From Sordaria brevicollis (Eukaryota; Ascomycota; Sordariomycetes; Sordariales; Sordariaceae), in NCBI GenBank assembly GCA_033439795.1, contig JAUTDP010000002.1, forward strand, positions 2,542,001 to 2,606,000: a stretch of 64,000 nt of DNA, read 5' to 3'. Position numbers and translations under genes: made by a program. Every line of letters begins with the position of its first letter. Position 1 is the stretch's first letter. The notes beneath the pieces are model-generated. The model was not told the origin of the DNA. It did not search any database and saw nothing but the letters and a program-made list of their open reading frames with translations. This document shows positions 58,410 to 64,000 of this stretch, in pieces.

Positions 58410-60650
58410 CTTTATTTATTACTTTTTTATAATAATTATCGAAAATAAAATTTATAACCTATATAAATATATTACTAACCCTAACCTATTTATAATATAT
58501 TTTTAAAACGGTAAAGAAATTTTACAAAAAATTTATTTTAATTATTATATAAAGTGCGAAGAATATATTTATTTTTTCTATAAGGGTAAATTTTATTAAA
58601 ATTATTTTTTAATATCAAATTTCTAACGTTATTTTATAAAAATCGAAAAGGAAATTACTACCGAATTAACCGCCGACGATAACGATTATCCCGAATTTAC
58701 TACGGAAAACGTCCAAAATAGCGATATTATAAATTTTAAGAGGGGAATTAAATAGATCCGTAAAATAATTCATAAACGTATTAAATAAATAAAGGAATCC
58801 GATTAAATAAGTTATATTATTACTTTCGGCTTTATTTTAAAAAAAAAGTTTATTATATCCCGATTTATTTTAACCTTAATTTGAATTTTTTATATAATAT
58901 TTCTATTCCGCAATTAATTATATTTTTTTCCGAATTTAAAAGAAATATATTAATTAATTTTAAGTAACGTTTTTTTTTTTTAATTTATAATATTATAATT
59001 ACTTTTAAAGTATTTATTATAATTCTCTATTAAGTATTAATTTACTTTTTTCTTTTCTATTTTTTAATATAGTTTTTTAATACTATAAAATTATTAACGT
59101 TCTCTATAAATATTATTTAGCGGAATACCTTACTTAAGAAATATATAATAAATATAATAAACGTATTATTATTAAAGCCCCTCTTCCTTTTTCGTAACCT
59201 TCTATTATTATCATTATTAATAATAATTCTTTTATATATTCTTTTACCCGCGGTTTAAATAATTTAATTATAATTAGCGCTATTAACGGTTTTTTTAATT
59301 ATTCTTCCACTATCTTTCTTTATATTCGCTTATTAAAGCGAACCTTTATTTAATTAAGCGTTTATAATTGAAATAGTATTTTATTTAAATTAAATAAAAT
59401 TAACGTTATTTATTAATAATTAATTACCGATTTATTCGATCGGAATAATAATATTCGCGTAAATAAAAATATTATTTTATATTAATAATTTAAAGAGGTA
59501 AAGATTATTATAATTAGGAAGATTCTTATTTTTATGGACGTTAAAATTATCTAGATTTTAAAAATTTACCCTAAATCTTTTCTTTTTTATAATTATTATA
59601 ATAATTATATTTATTTTATTTTTTAAATTAGTATTCAATTTCGTTTTGTACAAAATTATCCCTCTAACTTCAATATTAAAACGTTTAAATTCGTCGGTAT
59701 TAATCTTTATTCGATTAATAGTAAAATTTAATTTAATAATTTTAATTTCGATAAAATTAAATTTATTTTTATCAAATAATTTTATATAAAGATTGAAGTT
59801 ATTAGTAAGATTAAAAACGATATGCCTTTAATTATTAACCTTTTATTAATTATTAAAGTAGCCGAAGAAATTAACGAATTTAAGAATCCGGGTCGCGTTA
59901 TTTTTAAACATATTCGTAAATATATTATAAATTTTAATACCCCTTTTAATTTTTTATTAAAATATTATAAGCGGATAATTATTTCCGTTATTAATTAAAT
60001 TATAATTCTTATTAAAAAAGAGTAAAACGTTAATAAATAGCGACCAATTAAGAAGGAAGAGGTTATTACGCCCGTAAAAAAGATTACGTTTATTCTTTCA
60101 ATTAAAAAGAAATTTCACTCAAATATTTAATTTAAAGAAGTAATAATCGGTAATTTAGAATAAGAATAAGCGGTAAAATAAGAATATATATAGTTACCGC
60201 TATTTTTATAATAGGAAATTATATTTTTAGAGTAAATTAGGGGTAAGGATAATATAATTACGCCGGATAAGGTAGAGGATAAAGTATTTTATAATTTTTT
60301 TAATAATTTTGATAAACTTAATTAATTTAATGAATATTAATAAAATATTAATTACGAAGGTAAGCGTATAAACCCTAAAGAGGTTAATTAACGTTAATTG
60401 AAATAATAATATTTTGCCCGAAGACGTTAAAATATTATTGACCCTTTCAATATGTAATTATAAACGTTAATTTCCAATTTCCTATAGTAGAATTTTATAT
60501 AATAGAATATATAGAAATAAAATTATTATTTTGAATTTATTAATATTAATTTTTGTTTTTCCTTTTTTTTGGTTTTTTTTTTCTTTTGCCTTTTTTTTTC
60601 TTTTTTCATAAAAAACGGATATATATATTCAATTTAACGGTAAGGAAAAT
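58410..60650 (+). mobile_element. Right part of the older unclassified RIP-degraded repeat
   Basis: Continues the frame interrupted at 43706. It is legible to about 58880 with RIP stops, and includes a KCEEYIYFFYKGKFY stretch near 58550 and an acidic ELTADDNDYPEF stretch near 58660. A second open, stop-scattered stretch runs at about 59300-60400 in another frame. No domain is recognised, so the class is left open. The sequence turns T-rich from 60550. Confidence 0.5.
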
Positions 60651-60654
60651 AATA

Positions 60655-60735
60655 ATAATACCGTATAGTATAGTGGTCATAAAATTGAAATAACTTTTTA
60701 AAAGGTCTTAAATTCGAATAAGTTTTTTTTTTTAA
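60655..60735 (+). pseudogene. tRNA-like relic, possibly tRNA-Val(AAC) mutated by RIP
   Basis: The string TATAGTATAGTGGTCATAA matches a eukaryotic tRNA D-arm region. About 20 bases later TAAC stands where a Val anticodon would be, then AAGGTC (variable loop) and a TTCGAA-type T loop, then a long T run as a Pol III stop. Stems are mostly broken by A/T changes. Isotype is a guess from alignment by eye. Confidence 0.4.
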
Positions 60736-61090
60736 AATATTATTTTTTGAATAACTTTTTTTTATAAATAAATTATATATAATAATATTAATAAAAATGT
60801 TTGATTTCATTTAAATTATAAACTTTATTTATAAGTATTATATCATAATAATTTTTAAATTAAAATAATAAAGAAAAGAAATAAAAAAGGAATAACAAAG
60901 AATAAAAAAAAATTAAAGGAAATAAATAAGTATAAAACGACGAAGTAGTAAATACGAAAAGACTTTTTTATAATATAAAATATTTTTATTTATAAATATT
61001 TTTTTACTTGAAAATTATTAAAGAATTTAAAATTATAAATTTCTTTTTTTTAATTTTTATATATATTTATTTTAAAATATTCTTTGTAAT

Positions 61091-61308
<218 letters not shown>

Positions 61309-61379
61309 TTATTATTATTATTATTTCAATAAATTATTTATTAAATAAATATAAAAAAGAAAAAATAAAAAAAATAAAA

Positions 61380-61446
61380 AAATATTTTTCGAACTTATAA
61401 CCTCTTAAAAGTTAATTTACTTTCTAAACTATTACATTATAATTAT
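61380..61446 (-). pseudogene. tRNA-like relic on the minus strand
   Basis: Read on the minus strand, a D-arm-like GTAATAGTTTAGAAAGTAAA is followed by an anticodon-arm-like AACTTTTAAG, AGGTT and a GTTCGAA T loop, then an A/T-rich run. Overall layout matches the relic at 60655-60735 in opposite orientation. Isotype is not assigned. Confidence 0.35.
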
Positions 61447-61599
61447 TATTTTTACTATATTACAAAACCTATTATTTATATAACCACGTTCCTCCCGTAC
61501 GTTAATTTACTTTAATTAACGTTTATAAATATTAATATATATTATTTTATATTATAAAATAATAATTCGATTTAAATTACGTTCTACAACTTCTTTCTT

Positions 61600-62050
61600 A
61601 AATTAAAACTAATTATTTATGAAGTTTTATTATTTTATTAATATCCCCCCCAACGTTTTTAATTAATTCTTTCAATTCTTCGAATCTTCCCGTCGGTATG
61701 TCGTATATATTTAATTACGGCTCTTATATAAAGCGGTAATACGCTTTAAATTTCGCTTATAAATATTTATATTCCATACGAAAAGGCGATTCTTCCGAAT
61801 TAATTACATAAAGCGTATAATCCTTTATAAATTCCTTATATAAATTTATTATATTTTATAGTAAGTAGTAATTAAGTTTAAAAGTATTTATTTCCGAAAT
61901 TCTTTTTAAATATTTCAATTTTACCTAATTTAATTCAACGCGGCAATTAATTACAATTCTTTTATTATAATTATAATATAATTCGATAAGCTTTTTAATA
62001 ATAATATAACGTTTTTATTATTAATTAGGGATTATATATTAATTTTAATA
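61600..62050 (-). pseudogene. RIP-degraded coding relic of unknown family
   Basis: On the minus strand one frame stays legible for about 140 codons with only TAA/TAG interruptions. It contains SEESPFRMEYKYL and DIPTGRFEELKELIKNVGG, a composition far from random AT-rich DNA. The family is not recognised. It may extend right towards 64000. Confidence 0.45.
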
Positions 62051-64000
62051 TTTAAAAAAAACTTTAAATTCGCTCCGGATTTAAAATATAAAAGTATATA
62101 GTAAAATAATATAATTTTTAATTTTTTTATATATTTAAAGGTTTATATATTCGAACTTTTGGAAATATTCCTATAAAAGTTAAATTAAAATTAATTAACG
62201 TCTTTTAAGAGAATTTATATTTTAAAATCGTCCGTAGCTATTATAAAATTCATTTTATTAATTTTTAATACATTAATTCGCTATATTTTTTCCTCGTATA
62301 AAAATATTCATTAAGTATATTTATATATCGATTATTTACGTCGGTAATATTTAACCTTTATTAATAATATTATAACGAATAATAATATTTTTAATTAATA
62401 ATTTTTATTCGAAGATTGCAATATATTCGGGTAAAATATACTTCGGCTTTAAAATTCTTAAATTTTATACCCCGAATATAAAGTAATATATATTTATTAT
62501 AATTATATTTACTTTATGATTATAATTAAACCTAAATTATTGAAAGATAAAGCTTAGTTTTTTAATTACTTCAATAAATTATATAAAAATAAATTTTTAT
62601 ACTATTTTTAATATATTAATATAAAATTAAAGGATATAACGAAAATAAGTATTAATATTTACGTAAATTTTAATACCCTAACGTTATAATTTTAAATATA
62701 TATTAATATATTATATATAATTAAGGCCTATAATAATTTAATTTCCTTTTTTATATATTATATTTATAATCTTCTCCTTAATAGCTTTAGGAAAAAATTT
62801 TTTAAAATAAGCGTAGAGTAATTCGTAAAGAATAAAGAAATTATATTATTCCTTAAAATAAAATTAAAATTCCCGTTTATTTATATAGCGAATAAAGTAG
62901 GTAGAATTATTGCGGCGAACTTTTTCGAAAATTTCGCGGATTTAACGAAATTTTTCTTCTATTTGTTAAAAAAATATTTACGAAAAATTCTTAAATTTTT
63001 ATATAAAGATTACAAACCTTAAGAAGAAATTTAGAATCCCTTTACTATAAATAAATTAAGAATTTCTTCGTCAATAATTATAATTTCGAAATATAACCTA
63101 CGAATTTCTTTTTCTAAGTTTTCTATTATTTTTCTTTTTAGTCCGACTTTTTTAAAAATATTATAATCTTTTATAAAGCGCTACAAAATTATACGGGAAA
63201 TATTAATACCGAAGGATTATTTAAAAACTTTATAAATATCAAATATTATTCATTTATCCGTATAAATATTAAAAATAAAATCTTTATAAGGAAGAAAGTT
63301 AATATAGTAGCGACCTATTAGAATTATAAATATTAATAGTAAAATATTAAGAAAAATATTAAAAATAAAGGATAGAAAGTATATTATAGGTAATAAAAAC
63401 TAATAATAATAAAAATTTTCGTAAAATACTAATTAAAATTAAAAAATATAAATTAATTTTGAAAAATAGTACGTAAAATATTTTAATATTATTTAAAGCT
63501 TTTTAATATAAATTAATCTTTTTCTTTATTATTTATAATTACGTTCCTTAAATTTTTTTTAAATAAAAAAACTTTCCTCAATCCAAATTCCTTATTATCC
63601 GGGTATTATTAAAATAAAATTATAAAACCCTATTTACTTCTTCGGAATACGAATTCCCTTACTTCTTTTTTTAATAAGAGTAATAATAGTAATAATAGCG
63701 GCGGTAGCTAAAGCCTTACGGCGAATAATTTTATTAATTAAAATAACCTCCTTCTTACGGAATTAATTATCAGTATATTTATTAAATTCCGAATAATTCT
63801 TCTAATATTCCTATTTACCCTTCTTTTATTACTCTTTAACAATTTTCTATTCGTTAATAAAAATCTTTTAAGAATATTTATTATTTTAATTCGAATAAAT
63901 ATAATAAATATAAACGCTACCGAAAATATTAACGGGGGGTATAATATAATACGTAATAAGGTAATTAATATTATTATTAATATAGCGGTTATAAAAAGAA
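62051..64000. other. AT-rich RIP-type sequence, unclassified
   Basis: Same CpA/TpG depletion with CpG retention. No LTR pair, tRNA or recognisable domain was found. It runs off the right edge of the window. Confidence 0.5.

Overview
The window is filamentous-fungal nuclear DNA, almost certainly from Neurospora or a very close Sordariomycete. Three things point there. Genes carry short GT..AG introns with ACTAAC- or CTGAC-like branch sites. About 40 kb of GC-balanced genic DNA (roughly 2.3-43.1 kb) sits between two very AT-rich blocks in which CpA and TpG are nearly absent, TpA is abundant and CpG is retained, the signature of repeat-induced point mutation (RIP). The neighbouring cdr4-like and tob55 genes also fit my memory of Neurospora; no search was run.

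Left block (1 to about 2290): a RIP-degraded Fot1/pogo-type DNA transposon cut by the window edge. Its transposase frame still shows the DD35D spacing.

Gene island, left to right: a PDR-type ABC drug transporter (cdr4-like, +) with a 37-base T tract in its first intron; the ER-anchored ubiquitin-conjugating enzyme Ubc6 (-), divergent from tob55/sam50 (+), the mitochondrial beta-barrel insertase; intron-containing tRNA-Tyr and tRNA-Met genes; a Trf4/5-type non-canonical poly(A) polymerase (-), divergent from arp6 (+), an SWR1-complex actin-related protein; a malate/L-lactate dehydrogenase-family oxidoreductase (-); an MFS sugar-porter-like permease (+); tRNA-Ser(AGA) and tRNA-Arg(ACG); a secreted glutamic peptidase (eqolisin, +); a small cysteine-containing secreted protein (-); and a 1210-residue, mostly disordered protein of unknown role (-). 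These are mainly housekeeping genes and do not form an obvious cluster. Long intergenic stretches (2.3-5.6, 24.8-26.6, 29-32.9 and 40-43.1 kb) hold no gene I can support.

Right block (about 43.1-64 kb): layered repeats. An older unclassified coding relic is split by a complete Ty3/gypsy element (43707-58404; 251-bp LTRs; duplicated target ATAGG). That element is itself split by a second complete Ty3/gypsy element (45008-52459; 282-bp LTRs; duplicated target AATAA). Both are full of RIP stop codons, and their zinc knuckles and reverse-transcriptase active sites are mutated. Beyond them lie further unclassified relics, two tRNA-like relics in opposite orientation and a (TAA)70 microsatellite.

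No new functional system is clearly demonstrated. The most informative items are the dated order of nested insertions, the stop-free intron 1 of tob55, the T37 intron tract, and the tRNA-like relics beside the (TAA)70 tract.
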